Part shown: positions 35,490-45,171 of the stretch, piece after piece | Layout: each line of letters opens with the position of its first letter | How positions within the stretch are numbered: position 1 is the stretch's first letter | Assembly: GCA_937931165.1 (NCBI GenBank) | Contig: CALHCI010000152.1 | Location: 1 to 64,000 of the forward strand | DNA length: 64,000 nt | From: an uncultured Granulosicoccaceae bacterium | GTDB taxonomy: Bacteria > Pseudomonadota > Gammaproteobacteria > Granulosicoccales > Granulosicoccaceae | Direction of reading: 5' to 3' | Position numbers and translations under genes: made by a program | The notes under the pieces: generated by a model | The model's input: only the letters and a program-made list of their open reading frames with translations | Told to the model about the DNA's origin: nothing | The model's database searches: none

Positions 35490-36299
35490 ATGAAATTTAC
35501 TCTGGGCTTCTTGCTCACGCTGGCCGTATTTTCATCTTCACTACACGCCCAAACACGCGAAAAAGATCGCGATACTGTGTTGCTTGGTTTCAGTACCACA
35601 GCCGTCGCGATGACCGCCTGGGGAATCGCCCGCTGGGACTGGTTTCAGCATAGTCCGAAGTTCAAGCGCGAAGGCTGGTTCGGTGCAGATACCCATGCAG
35701 GTGGTGCCGATAAAACCGGACACTTTTATATGTCTTACGCGCTGGCAGATCTGCTGCTATGGGACTTTCGACGACAAGGGGTTAGCAAGCCTGAGAAAAA
35801 AGCGGCGCTGACAGCACTGGCAACCATGACACTGCTGGAGATTGGTGATGCCACTTCGTCAAAATACGGTTTTTCGCTTGAAGATCTGATTGCTGATGCC
35901 GGCGGGGTACTGGCGTCCTGGGTACTGGCAAAAAACCCGCATCTCGATGATCTGATAGACATTCGCATGGAATACTGGCCATCCGCAGGATTCGATCTGA
36001 CAGAGGATGCTGCCTCTGACTACTCCGGCATGCGTCATTTGATTGCCTTGCGTGCAGATGCGATACCGCGCTTGTCAAAAACGCCATTGCGATTTCTGGA
36101 ATTACAAACCGGCTATTACACCAGAGGGTTTAGATCATTCGATCGCCCACTTGAAAACGGCCCCGAAAGACATGTTTATCTGGGTGTTGGCATAAGTCTT
36201 CCCACAGTGTTTAAACACAATAGTGCCGCTAAAACGATATTCAGCTACCTGCAGCCACCAAACCTGAATATCTCAACAAGCTATCGCTTCCAGGACTGA
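35490..36299 (+). CDS. DUF2279 (YfiM-like) secreted protein
   Basis: 269 residues from the ATG at 35490, which begins a clean signal peptide (MKFTLGFLLTLAVFSSSLHA); an earlier start would add a charged, non-secretory extension. The body (GADTHAGGADKTGHFYMSYA, LEIGDATSSKYGFSLEDLIADAGG) matches DUF2279, a family of periplasmic or outer-membrane-associated proteins with unknown function. The C-terminus (YLQPPNLNISTSYRFQD) resembles a terminal beta strand. It follows the Ddl-like gene on the same strand after about 140 bases. Confidence 0.8.
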   Translation: MKFTLGFLLTLAVFSSSLHAQTREKDRDTVLLGFSTTAVAMTAWGIARWDWFQHSPKFKREGWFGADTHAGGADKTGHFYMSYALADLLLWDFRRQGVSKPEKKAALTALATMTLLEIGDATSSKYGFSLEDLIADAGGVLASWVLAKNPHLDDLIDIRMEYWPSAGFDLTEDAASDYSGMRHLIALRADAIPRLSKTPLRFLELQTGYYTRGFRSFDRPLENGPERHVYLGVGISLPTVFKHNSAAKTIFSYLQPPNLNISTSYRFQD

Positions 36300-36333
36300 G
36301 TTCGCCAACAGAAATTTAACAGAGCAGATTAAA

Positions 36334-36543
36334 ATGGGAAAACACACCCGAGGAAAGCGTCAGAAGTTCAGCCTGCAGCTAACCCGCCAGGACAAAATTT
36401 TCTACGGTACGATTCTACTGCTGACGGCAATTGTGACGCTGGCATTTGTTGCAACTGGCGAGAGCAATATCTTTGTTATACCGGCCATATTTTGCATTGC
36501 GTTTTATTGGCGAAAAAACCGTCGAACTGCAAAAAAGCAATGA
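36334..36543 (+). CDS. Small membrane protein of unknown function
   Basis: 69 residues. A basic N-terminus (MGKHTRGKRQKF) and two hydrophobic helices (about 23-40 and 45-60), ending in a very basic tail (YWRKNRRTAKKQ). It lies 34 bases after the DUF2279 gene in the same direction and may be co-transcribed. The ribosome site is weak. Not recognised. Confidence 0.55.
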   Translation: MGKHTRGKRQKFSLQLTRQDKIFYGTILLLTAIVTLAFVATGESNIFVIPAIFCIAFYWRKNRRTAKKQ

Positions 36544-36664
36544 CTAAACATTAACTCAGTCTGAACGAAAATCAAACCGCTCACATTGTTTAACACCAGA
36601 ACTATACCCAGCCGCTGAAATACCCATAGACTTAATCGGTCTACGATATCGATTGAGGTAGTAA

Positions 36665-37030
36665 ATGTATTTATCTACTCCAGAGCTGAAAAAAGCCTAC
36701 GGCGTAACGGTTATTGCCGCCGCATTAACCATGGGTGGCTGCGCCTCTAAACCAACACAACCACCGCAGCCAACTGCTTCAGAGCAGCTATCAAAAATTG
36801 TTGAAGTAATTGATCTGATAGAGCAGTCACGTGCAGACCAGGGCGCAACTGACAACGCAAAATCAGAAAAAATGAAAGCAATGATCACCGAGTTAGGCAG
36901 TGAGATAGATAACATTGAAGACCCGGCAAACCAAAAGGTTGCGATTGCTTCATTACTGCAGTTTATGGATCGACAGTCTGGCGTTGAAACGACCCTGCTT
37001 TCCGAGATATTCCGGGTAATGATGAAGTAA
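36665..37030 (+). CDS. Small lipoprotein of unknown function
   Basis: 121 residues. The N-terminal signal peptide ends in a lipobox (LTMGGC, Cys about residue 27), followed by a Pro/Gln-rich spacer and two predicted helices rich in charged residues (SEQLSKIVEVIDLIEQSRA, EKMKAMITELGSEIDNIE), perhaps coiled-coil. TTGAGG lies 6 bases before the ATG. Not recognised. Confidence 0.65.
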   Translation: MYLSTPELKKAYGVTVIAAALTMGGCASKPTQPPQPTASEQLSKIVEVIDLIEQSRADQGATDNAKSEKMKAMITELGSEIDNIEDPANQKVAIASLLQFMDRQSGVETTLLSEIFRVMMK

Positions 37031-37097
37031 CTGAACCTGACTTCAGCCTTGCAATCCCCCCGAAACTCACTTTCGCGAGGGAGTTAAAAGTGCCCCC

Positions 37098-37126
37098 TGG
37101 TGCGACCCGAATATCAGGTCACACCA
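37098..37126. terminator. Inverted repeat between convergent genes
   Basis: TGGTGCGACC (37098-37107) and GGTCACACCA (37117-37126), one mismatch, 9-base loop. Placed between the small lipoprotein gene (plus) and the epimerase gene (minus). No T run. Confidence 0.4.
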
Positions 37127-37143
37127 AAGACAAAGCGCATCAA

Positions 37144-38085
37144 TTATGCTGCTTTGTCAAATACCTCCCGGTGTGATAGAAACCACGACCAGGTAGTCTG
37201 AAGACCATCTTCCAGACTAACCACCGGGTTATAGCCAATTTCAGCACGGGCTTTTGAGATATCGCAGTAGGTTTTTTCGACCTCTCCAGCACGCTTAGGT
37301 TTATTTACTACTTTCGGCATATTATCTGTGCCAACGATTTTTTCGATCATACCAATTAGCTCGTTAACCGAAGTCGGCGCACCACTTCCTAATTGATATA
37401 CCCCGGAGTAGTCCGTACTAAAAGACTGCACTAACAGATCGCAAATATCATCAACGTAGATAAAATCCCTGGTTTGTTCACCATCACCATACACCAGTAA
37501 CGGATCTCCGTTTAGTACGGATTTAAAATACGCGGCAACTACAGATCCTTTATGAAACGAACCAGGACCAAAGACGTTAGAGAAACGAAACGCACAAGTT
37601 TGCAACCCAAAAGATCCACCATACGCACTCAAGTATCCTTCGCCAGCGAGTTTTGACGCACCATAAGGAGATAAAGGTCGAGCCGGCATAGTCTCGTCAA
37701 GCGGAGGCTCAGCTTCCCCGGTTATAGCACCACCCGTAGAGGCAAACAACAGTCTTTTCTTCCCGTGAGCTCGCATCTTTTCCAGCAAACCAAACGTCGA
37801 AATCACGTTTGTTTCGAAATTATACTGAGGGTTTTCGATGGACCCCATAACAGTTGTGTCGGCTGCCAGATGCACGATTACATCATGAGAACTAACCAAG
37901 TCATCAACTATCTCATCGTCAGACAACGAGGCCTTAACCAGCTTCGCTTGCAGACCATCTATGTGTTTTTCCCGACCAACTAACTCATTATCTAACACAG
38001 TGATATCAGTAAAATTAGCTTCATTGGCCTTCCTGATTAAATTCGATCCAATAAAGCCTAGCCCACCAGTTATTAATATTTTCAT
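37144..38085 (-). CDS. NAD-dependent sugar epimerase/dehydratase (GalE-like SDR)
   Basis: 313 residues. Extended short-chain dehydrogenase: GGLGFIGSNLI (NAD-binding GxxGxxG), FASTGGAI with the catalytic Ser/Thr, YGASKLAGE (YxxxK) and GDGEQTRDFIYVDDI. The family interconverts UDP-sugars such as UDP-glucose and UDP-galactose; the exact substrate is not readable. It is the last gene of the minus-strand glycan block that starts with the UDP-glucuronate decarboxylase, following the small glycosyltransferase after 56 bases. Confidence 0.87.
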   Translation of the reverse strand: MKILITGGLGFIGSNLIRKANEANFTDITVLDNELVGREKHIDGLQAKLVKASLSDDEIVDDLVSSHDVIVHLAADTTVMGSIENPQYNFETNVISTFGLLEKMRAHGKKRLLFASTGGAITGEAEPPLDETMPARPLSPYGASKLAGEGYLSAYGGSFGLQTCAFRFSNVFGPGSFHKGSVVAAYFKSVLNGDPLLVYGDGEQTRDFIYVDDICDLLVQSFSTDYSGVYQLGSGAPTSVNELIGMIEKIVGTDNMPKVVNKPKRAGEVEKTYCDISKARAEIGYNPVVSLEDGLQTTWSWFLSHREVFDKAA

Positions 38086-38141
38086 CCGTTTTACCTTTAC
38101 AAAATTGAGTTAATTTGTTTCTTGTAACTGAAAATCCAGTC

Positions 38142-38900
38142 TCAGCTCACTTTATCCGCCAACTGCAAGGACTGTTGTTCCGGATAGTTGTCGTAATTTG
38201 ACATCTCATTAAGGTGATAAACCACCCCTCGATCTCTTGAGACCTTGCTTTGAGATCTCTTTCTGCTTCTCTTAAAATGCACAGTGTCTTTCGCGACATG
38301 GTGCGTAATACCAGCCGCTAGAGTGCGCATATTCCAATCCCAGTCCTCGTAGGCGAAACCGAGTTCTATATTTCTCTTACGATAAGGGTAATCAAGCAAT
38401 ATACTTCTCTCGGACATACACATTGCATCCCAGTAGTTGCCAACCCTGAAGTAATCCAGATCAAACAATTCATCGTCTGAGGACCTGTGCAAAAAAATAC
38501 TGTTTCGTCCTTCAAAAAAAATGTTTAATTCCGGGTGAACCACACCGCCATCGCTAATGTCAAGAACATTACATCCGCACCGAATCCAATCGAATCCAAA
38601 CAGATCATCGCCATCTAAAAAAGCAACATAACGACCGGTAGTTTTTTTCACACTGCTGTTACGGACCAACCCTTGATCACCATAATCAAACTGGTATACC
38701 GCACATTTCATTGTATCTGCGTGATGCTCAACAATTCTTTTTGTAGTGGCTGTTGGCTTATCCAATGTAAATATTACTTCAACCGACAACCCCGATTGCT
38801 CAGCTTTAGTAACACAATCAAGTAAGCTCGAGACAGTCGCACCGATAAGGAAATCTTCGTCATGAAAGGTTGCAATCACTGAAACGTCAATATTTGACAT
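38142..38900 (-). CDS. Glycosyltransferase family 2
   Basis: 252 residues. GT-A fold: VSVIATFHDEDFLIGATVSSLL at the start, VAFLDGDDLFGFDW as the DxD metal/nucleotide motif, and an acceptor-side FAYEDWDWNMRTLAAG that carries the ED motif of family 2. No membrane helices. It transfers a sugar from a nucleotide-sugar to a growing surface glycan. The gap to the upstream glycosyltransferase is 7 bases, so both are in one operon. Confidence 0.86.
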   Translation of the reverse strand: MSNIDVSVIATFHDEDFLIGATVSSLLDCVTKAEQSGLSVEVIFTLDKPTATTKRIVEHHADTMKCAVYQFDYGDQGLVRNSSVKKTTGRYVAFLDGDDLFGFDWIRCGCNVLDISDGGVVHPELNIFFEGRNSIFLHRSSDDELFDLDYFRVGNYWDAMCMSERSILLDYPYRKRNIELGFAYEDWDWNMRTLAAGITHHVAKDTVHFKRSRKRSQSKVSRDRGVVYHLNEMSNYDNYPEQQSLQLADKVS

Positions 38901-38907
38901 ATTTGTC

Positions 38908-41688
38908 TCATGGTAACGAGCTAACTATGGAAGCTTGATAATTTTTCTCATTATGACGCTGTAAGATTTCCATTCTTAAATTAGCAGCCTTCCTTTTTGT
39001 TACCACTTTAGAATTGATGCATTCCTTTATAGCATTCACATAGAGTTCTTCATTATCAATGTCGTCCACCAACCAGCTATTATTCGCATTCAGGACATCT
39101 GTAGTCCCCCAAACGGCAGTGCTCACAAGCGGTACTTGTCGAACCCCCACCTCCAGGAGCAGGTTGGGAATACCATCCCACCTGGAAGTGTAAAGCCATA
39201 GATCACACTCGCCTGGTAGTATCTCATCGATGTTTCTGTAGGGACGATTGATCACCACATTGCCTGGCAACGCTTCGACATTATAGTCTCCGATAACAGA
39301 CTCACCCCAGCACTCAAAACGAATGTCCGGGAGGAGTTTTGCAATTCGAATAACAAGATCAAAGTTCTTCTGCCTGTCCAGCCGGCCAGCCCAGTAAATT
39401 TTATCGGTATAGACGGTACCCTCCGCAGGTGCCTTAACCTCAGACGGTATTTCTACAGGCGTATAAAGTGTCTTTACCCTGGAAAGATCATCAGGACTAG
39501 TGATACGGTTTTTCCCAGTTATTTCTTTTCTGAGATAATCACTGTCAAAATACACCATAGACATATAGCTGAAAGTCGAAATAAAGTACCTACTGGGATA
39601 ACCGACCTTTACACCGTTTTTATTAATATCATAACAATAGAAGTAGGCACATAGTGCGGTTCGCGTTGCCAGCCTTGCGCCATATCTTTCGAATACCGAC
39701 CAAGCAAGTTCACTATTAAAATTTATCACTCGTTTGGGCTGAATCCCAACTAGTAGATCAAAAAGCGCACACTCTTTGTTATCTCTGTCTAATTTCGATG
39801 TAAGCGATGCAAAACTGAATACCTCTGCAGATTCAGGAAACCATTCAGGATGCTTATTGATGTCCTTGTCCGTTAGAACAATCAGGATCTTATCCTCATT
39901 TTTCAGAGACGATATACAGTCTGCAAACTTTCCAGCTATTTTCGTCGCTCCGCTCATTCGACAGTGAGGAATCAGCAGCACAGTGTCGTATGAATTACTC
40001 TGCAATTCGTTTCTAATATTTTTCACTACCGGTGCGAGCAAACTATTGAATGGTGGCATACTGATTTCCCCATTCATTCCGTGCTCTAGAATTTTTGAGT
40101 CATATTGTGCTGCAGCGACTATTTGATCTCGCAAAGCACCAGAATGAATCCTTTTGCGTAAATCTTCAATACTAGTTAGTTTATTAAAGGACTGAAGAAT
40201 TTCACTACCCGAAAGAAACGGATATCTGCTTTCCAACAATTCATGTCTGGGACTAAATGAAATTCCCTGGCTAAATAAGTAGCCTAAAAAAATATTCTCG
40301 CCGTTATTACCACCGAGTCGATTTGCAATGTAACCCAGATCAACCTGACGACTGAATCTCTTGTTTTCGTACATCCCAACAGATAACCAGTGTCGATATA
40401 GATCATTTGGATTTACGCCCACAATGCCTGTTGATGCTGCGTAGATACCAGGATCAAAGTACGGATTGGGAATGGGAGATTGCGTGCAGGTGGAAGTTGC
40501 CCACTCAATTACGCACTGCCCATCACTCATGTCAGATTCGGTGAGAGATCGATAAAGATCGGCATTAAACAGACAGTTATTTAAATTCTTCGCGTCAGTA
40601 ATTGTTGAAATAAAGTTAATAAAGCAATTAAGTATTGAGTCAGCGGAGTTATTTAAAGTCACATCAGGCAAAAAGATTGACGCAACAGATTCAAGACATC
40701 CACTCCAGACAAGCCATTCATTTCCGGGTTTTCTTGCCAACACAGAGATTTGTTCACTGAATTCTCGTCGAATCGCAACAGATTCCACGCTATCTCCACA
40801 TAGATATCGGATTGTCCTGAATCCGGGCTCTGCCAGATAATCCCTGAACTCAAAAGCCTGGATAGTTTGTTTATGACCAATGACAACATCACCAAGCGCC
40901 ATTACCTGAGTGATGGTGTCATTAGAGTCCATCCGGGCACTAAGTAACAGGTGTTTAAGCGGCTCGACAACAGGAGGCTCGAATGACTTCAGATTGTAAT
41001 TATTGCTAACGTAAGTGGCAGGATCAAAACGTACTGATGGCACCTTTCCGTTCCTCCAACCATGACGAGCATAATGCAGTAGCGGGCAACTGTCGTTTTT
41101 AACATGCGGATTTACATGAAGGTACCATTCGGCATCGAAGTAGCAATTGGGCCGGCGGTTTTCGACTATCCCAATCGTACAATAATGCACCAGTGGACTA
41201 ACACCGGAATGCTCTACATCAGGGTAGTACCGAAGATACCACTGCTCATCAAATAGCCCGGTCTGCTCTATTTCGTGCGCAAGCACCACACCCTCATCAT
41301 ACGGAGGCAGTGTATTCCGACTCCCTTTCAGCCAGTGCGACAACGCATCTTCAAGCGCCACTCCGCTATTCTCTCGCACATATGATCGAGGACAGAATCT
41401 CGGAGACGGCAGATTACCGTCAAACCTACCAGTTTCAATATAATGCAATAAACTGGATTTAGCGGAACCATTGCCTTTAAGGTACTGTTGGCGGTACCAG
41501 TTGGGATTGAAATACTCATTCGGAAACCGATTATTTCTTTCTCCAGTGCAAGCATAGTGTTCAATTAAGTCAACACCACTTTCAGCAACCCACCTGTACT
41601 GCTTTGAATACCAGTCCGAATCGAACAGCTCAGAGTCTTCTATTCGCGCGCAGACATCAAAATCGACAGATAGAGCAGTTTGTGTCAT
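38908..41688 (-). CDS. Large glycosyltransferase with WY repeats and GT4 domain
   Basis: 926 residues. The N-terminal half consists of about six to eight divergent repeats of roughly 50 residues with the pattern FDxxWYxxxYPDV...PLxHYxxxG...RxPxxxF, for example FDEQWYLRYYPDVEHSGV and YFDAEWYLHVNPHV. This repeat is known from other bacterial surface-glycan glycosyltransferases; its role is unknown. The C-terminal half is a GT-B (family 4) domain: KIYWAGRLDRQKNFDLVIRI, then YTSRWDGIPNLLLEVGV. No signal peptide. It lies between the decarboxylase gene (39 bases upstream) and the small GT2 gene. Confidence 0.84.
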   Translation of the reverse strand: MTQTALSVDFDVCARIEDSELFDSDWYSKQYRWVAESGVDLIEHYACTGERNNRFPNEYFNPNWYRQQYLKGNGSAKSSLLHYIETGRFDGNLPSPRFCPRSYVRENSGVALEDALSHWLKGSRNTLPPYDEGVVLAHEIEQTGLFDEQWYLRYYPDVEHSGVSPLVHYCTIGIVENRRPNCYFDAEWYLHVNPHVKNDSCPLLHYARHGWRNGKVPSVRFDPATYVSNNYNLKSFEPPVVEPLKHLLLSARMDSNDTITQVMALGDVVIGHKQTIQAFEFRDYLAEPGFRTIRYLCGDSVESVAIRREFSEQISVLARKPGNEWLVWSGCLESVASIFLPDVTLNNSADSILNCFINFISTITDAKNLNNCLFNADLYRSLTESDMSDGQCVIEWATSTCTQSPIPNPYFDPGIYAASTGIVGVNPNDLYRHWLSVGMYENKRFSRQVDLGYIANRLGGNNGENIFLGYLFSQGISFSPRHELLESRYPFLSGSEILQSFNKLTSIEDLRKRIHSGALRDQIVAAAQYDSKILEHGMNGEISMPPFNSLLAPVVKNIRNELQSNSYDTVLLIPHCRMSGATKIAGKFADCISSLKNEDKILIVLTDKDINKHPEWFPESAEVFSFASLTSKLDRDNKECALFDLLVGIQPKRVINFNSELAWSVFERYGARLATRTALCAYFYCYDINKNGVKVGYPSRYFISTFSYMSMVYFDSDYLRKEITGKNRITSPDDLSRVKTLYTPVEIPSEVKAPAEGTVYTDKIYWAGRLDRQKNFDLVIRIAKLLPDIRFECWGESVIGDYNVEALPGNVVINRPYRNIDEILPGECDLWLYTSRWDGIPNLLLEVGVRQVPLVSTAVWGTTDVLNANNSWLVDDIDNEELYVNAIKECINSKVVTKRKAANLRMEILQRHNEKNYQASIVSSLP

Positions 41689-41727
41689 CTAAACAAACGC
41701 CGGGCAGAAGCCGACCCTTTCAATAAT

Positions 41728-42732
41728 CTACGCGGCAACTTTTAGTTCAACACCCAGCAGATTCTTGAAATAACTGATTGTCTTGGTAATTCCTTCATCA
41801 AGCTCAACTTTTGGAGCCCAGTCCAATTCACTTTTAGCAAGTGATATATCCGGCTTGCGCTGAGTAGGGTCATTCACAGGCAACGGCTTGTGCACAATTC
41901 CGACGTTCTGGCTTACCTTACTTTTCACTACTTCCGCAAGCTCAAGCATTGTAAACTCAGTGGGGTTACCGATGTTCACCGGGCCAATAAAAGCATCATC
42001 ACTATTCATTGTTCGGATGATTACTTCTATCAGATCGTCAACATAGCAAAACGACCTGGTTTGTGTTCCTTCGCCAAACAATGTTATGGGCTTTCCTAAC
42101 AGCGCCTGTACAATGAAGTTGGAGACCACCCGACCGTCGTTAGGGTGCATTCTCGGGCCATATGTATTAAATATACGCACTACTTTTGTCTGCACGCCGT
42201 GTTGACGGTGGTAGTCAAAAAATAGAGTCTCGGCGCATCTTTTACCTTCGTCATAACAAGATCGAGGGCCAATCGGGTTTACGTTACCCCAATAGGTTTC
42301 AACCTGCGGGTGAACGATAGGGTCTCCGTAGACTTCACTGGTAGAGGCCTGCAGTATTTTCGCACCAGTCCGCTTGGCAAGCCCCAACATGTTGATCGCA
42401 CCATGCACACTTGTTTTGGTCGTCTGAACCGGGTCGTGCTGATAATGAACTGGAGAAGCCGGGCATGCCATATTGTAGATTTCGTCTATCTCCAGGTACA
42501 ACGGAAAAGTCACGTCGTGCCGAATCAGCTCAAATCGCGGGTTATCCAGCAAGTGCAAAATGTTCTGTTTGGTACTGGAGTAAAAGTTATCTACACAAAT
42601 TACCTCATGGCCTTCAGTAAGCAGTCGATCACACAGGTGTGATCCGAGGAAGCCAGCTCCTCCTGTGATAAGGATTCTCTTTTGCTTCCATGGTGAGATT
42701 GCTTCGACAGCGCGCGTAGAGTTGATTGACAT
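41728..42732 (-). CDS. UDP-glucuronate decarboxylase (UDP-xylose synthase)
   Basis: 334 residues. SDR family: [15 protein letters not shown], the [17 protein letters not shown] signature of UXS enzymes, [14 protein letters not shown] (YxxxK) and [20 protein letters not shown]. The reaction is UDP-glucuronate to UDP-xylose with NAD, cytoplasmic. Its presence predicts xylose or a derived pentose in the glycan. It is first gene of the minus-strand block, divergent from the secreted-protein genes, sharing the 42733-42884 region with them. Confidence 0.92.
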   Translation of the reverse strand: MSINSTRAVEAISPWKQKRILITGGAGFLGSHLCDRLLTEGHEVICVDNFYSSTKQNILHLLDNPRFELIRHDVTFPLYLEIDEIYNMACPASPVHYQHDPVQTTKTSVHGAINMLGLAKRTGAKILQASTSEVYGDPIVHPQVETYWGNVNPIGPRSCYDEGKRCAETLFFDYHRQHGVQTKVVRIFNTYGPRMHPNDGRVVSNFIVQALLGKPITLFGEGTQTRSFCYVDDLIEVIIRTMNSDDAFIGPVNIGNPTEFTMLELAEVVKSKVSQNVGIVHKPLPVNDPTQRKPDISLAKSELDWAPKVELDEGITKTISYFKNLLGVELKVAA

Positions 42733-42884
42733 TGATTTTCCGAAATCTGGCGAACGCCATCAATCGCAAGGGTCATACCAAAACAGCGAAATTATTTGGA
42801 TATCGGTGGCATCCGTTAGCCTGCTTTTTGCTTATAGGTCCGGTTACTGTTGAAAACTCTACTGACTTATCCACGGATTCATCG

Positions 42885-45047
42885 ATGATATACCGCGTCA
42901 ATGTACTCTTTACTTTAGGTTTGTTGTTGCTCGCCAGCAGCATCTCTGTCAGAGCCGATATAATACAGATACCGCTCAGCGGAATCGGTTCTGTTCCTTC
43001 TTCTGCTGAGCTGTCTGTCAGCCCTGCTCTTTTGACGCTGGGTGATGTTGAGATCGGTTCGCAGAAGTCGCAGGAATTTTCGATTTCCTACTCCGGCGAC
43101 ACCAGCACCGGACCCGCGGAAATCTATTCGGTTGAGGTCAGCGGTGAGGACTCTTATGATTTTGCCAGTGACTATGGCGGCTACTCCGCACTTGAGAATG
43201 GACAGAGCGTCAATTTTTCGGTCACTTTCAGCCCAACCACGCTGGGTAACAAGAAGGCCTTCTTAAGAATCGAGCACAGTGGCGGTAATTCGCCACACAT
43301 CGTTCTGCTGACAGGAGTCGGGATTGATATTCCCACCAGCGAATTGAAGGTCTCTTCTACTGAACTCGATTTCGGCACCATCGAAACAGACCAAAACAAG
43401 AACCAACAATTTACACTCACCAACGCAGGAGATAACGGTTACCCGGCTGTGAATATCTACAATGTGATTGTGTCAGGTGATTCGGCAGATTCGTTTTCTA
43501 CAGATTTCAATAACGTTGTCACTATTGAACCGGGACAGTCTGTCACCATCACCACCAAGATGTTCTCAGGCGTGGCGGGTAGCAAAGCCGGACAACTCAC
43601 TATTGAGCACGACGGGTCAAACCCTGCAATCAAGCTTAACCTGACCGGCAAAATTACCGTGCCACCAGACCCGGTGACACCGGATGCACCGGAAACACAA
43701 CCAACTATCCAACCCAAGTTTCTCTACACAAAGCTTAATCAGGCCGGGCCGAAAAAACCCACCGCGCTTCAATTTGGCCCCGATGGCAAGCTATACGTAG
43801 CTGAAAGAGACGGTGTGATTTATCAGTACACCGTGAACCGCAACGGAAAAAACAACTACACGACAACCCAGACGCAAACAATTAATCTGGTCACTAACAT
43901 CACCAACCACGATGACGACGGAACTCAGAACAACGGTGTCAAAGGTCGGCTTGTGACCGGCATACTGGTCGCGGGCTCAGCTGCAAACCCGGTCATATAC
44001 GTCGCATCCGCAGACCCTCGAATGGGTGCAGGCCCGTCCGGTAACGATGCAAATCTAGACACAAATTCAGTGATACTTTCTCGTCTGACGCAAAACGGTA
44101 ACAACTGGGCCAAGACAGATTTAATCCGGGGCTTACCAAGATCAGAGGAGAACCATCAGGGCAACGGCATGCAGCTCAGTAAAGATGGCAATACGCTGTA
44201 CCTTGCGATGGGAGGTCATACGAATATGGGTGTTCCATCGAACAACTTCGCACGCCTGCCAGAATACGCATTAAGCGCTGCAATTGTAGAAATCGATCTA
44301 CAGCAGCTCGGCAATAACACCTATGACCTGCCGACGCTTGATGATGAAGATCGACCTGGGGCCAATGATCAGAATGATCCGTTTGGTGGCAACAATGGCA
44401 AAAATATGGCAATTCTCGAGAATAACGGGCCGGTACAGATCTATTCCCCGGGATATCGCAACGCCTATGATATTGTTCTGACAGATGAAGGTAAAATGTA
44501 TACGGTCGATAATGGTCCGAATTCCGGATGGGGTGGTACTCCGAATGGCAACTGCCTGAACAACTACAAGGATGGCGGAACAACTTATGGGGATGGATTG
44601 CACTATATTGACAAAAAAGGCTACTACGGCGGCCACCCAAACCCTACTCGCGGCAGTAAAAATAATACTTTCAACGATTCCAACCCTCAGTCACCAATTG
44701 AAGGTGGTGCGAACGGTGAAGAATGCAACTACAAAATCCCCGGCAATGGCGACGGTGCTCTGCACGTCTTTAAGTCTTCTACCAATGGTCTGGATGAGTA
44801 CACCGCAAGTAACTTCGGTGGGGCAATGAAAGGGGATTTGCTGGCTTGTAGTTTTAACCGAAACATTTATCGCATACAACTCAACAATGCCGGCGATAAA
44901 ATCTCCGGGCTGGATAAATTGTTCACTGAACTCGGCACACCACTGGACGTCACCGCACAGGGCGACAATGACATTTTCCCCGGCACCATCTGGGTAGCAG
45001 ATTACGCGCAAAACGCTATTCATGTCTTTGAACCTGAAGACTATTAA
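42885..45047 (+). CDS. Secreted Ig-like plus sugar-dehydrogenase-like propeller protein
   Basis: 720 residues from the ATG at 42885, which begins a good signal peptide (MIYRVNVLFTLGLLLLASSIS, cleavage after VRA); the open frame extends 53 codons upstream but that part is non-secretory and overlaps the UXS start. Two choice-of-anchor D/ASPM-like Ig domains (residues about 40-145 and 150-255) are followed by a six-blade beta-propeller like glucose/sorbosone dehydrogenases (LQFGPDGKLYVAERDG, LYLAMGGHTNMGVP, YSPGYRNAYDIVLTDEG). Whether it binds PQQ is not readable. It is the first of four secreted-protein genes. A perfect hairpin follows at 45065-45086. Confidence 0.82.
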   Translation: MIYRVNVLFTLGLLLLASSISVRADIIQIPLSGIGSVPSSAELSVSPALLTLGDVEIGSQKSQEFSISYSGDTSTGPAEIYSVEVSGEDSYDFASDYGGYSALENGQSVNFSVTFSPTTLGNKKAFLRIEHSGGNSPHIVLLTGVGIDIPTSELKVSSTELDFGTIETDQNKNQQFTLTNAGDNGYPAVNIYNVIVSGDSADSFSTDFNNVVTIEPGQSVTITTKMFSGVAGSKAGQLTIEHDGSNPAIKLNLTGKITVPPDPVTPDAPETQPTIQPKFLYTKLNQAGPKKPTALQFGPDGKLYVAERDGVIYQYTVNRNGKNNYTTTQTQTINLVTNITNHDDDGTQNNGVKGRLVTGILVAGSAANPVIYVASADPRMGAGPSGNDANLDTNSVILSRLTQNGNNWAKTDLIRGLPRSEENHQGNGMQLSKDGNTLYLAMGGHTNMGVPSNNFARLPEYALSAAIVEIDLQQLGNNTYDLPTLDDEDRPGANDQNDPFGGNNGKNMAILENNGPVQIYSPGYRNAYDIVLTDEGKMYTVDNGPNSGWGGTPNGNCLNNYKDGGTTYGDGLHYIDKKGYYGGHPNPTRGSKNNTFNDSNPQSPIEGGANGEECNYKIPGNGDGALHVFKSSTNGLDEYTASNFGGAMKGDLLACSFNRNIYRIQLNNAGDKISGLDKLFTELGTPLDVTAQGDNDIFPGTIWVADYAQNAIHVFEPEDY

Positions 45048-45064
45048 TCTGTTGCATTTGACGA

Positions 45065-45086
45065 GTCGGTCAACTGAATGACCGAC
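45065..45086. terminator. Perfect hairpin after the propeller protein gene
   Basis: GTCGGTCA (45065-45072) pairs exactly with TGACCGAC (45079-45086) around 6 bases, 18 bases beyond the stop at 45047. The T run is missing, so it may be a partial terminator or processing site before the cytochrome gene. Confidence 0.45.
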
Positions 45087-45171
45087 GGTTGCGCCATTGC
45101 CTAAAGATTGACAGAAAAATGCCGATTCTCACGGTTTGTGGACAGACCACCTGCGAGAGAACTCGACACAA

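Noticed and set aside
44176-44640. 154-codon minus-strand frame inside the propeller gene
   Set aside because: His/Ser/Cys-rich antisense shadow of a well-supported secreted protein.
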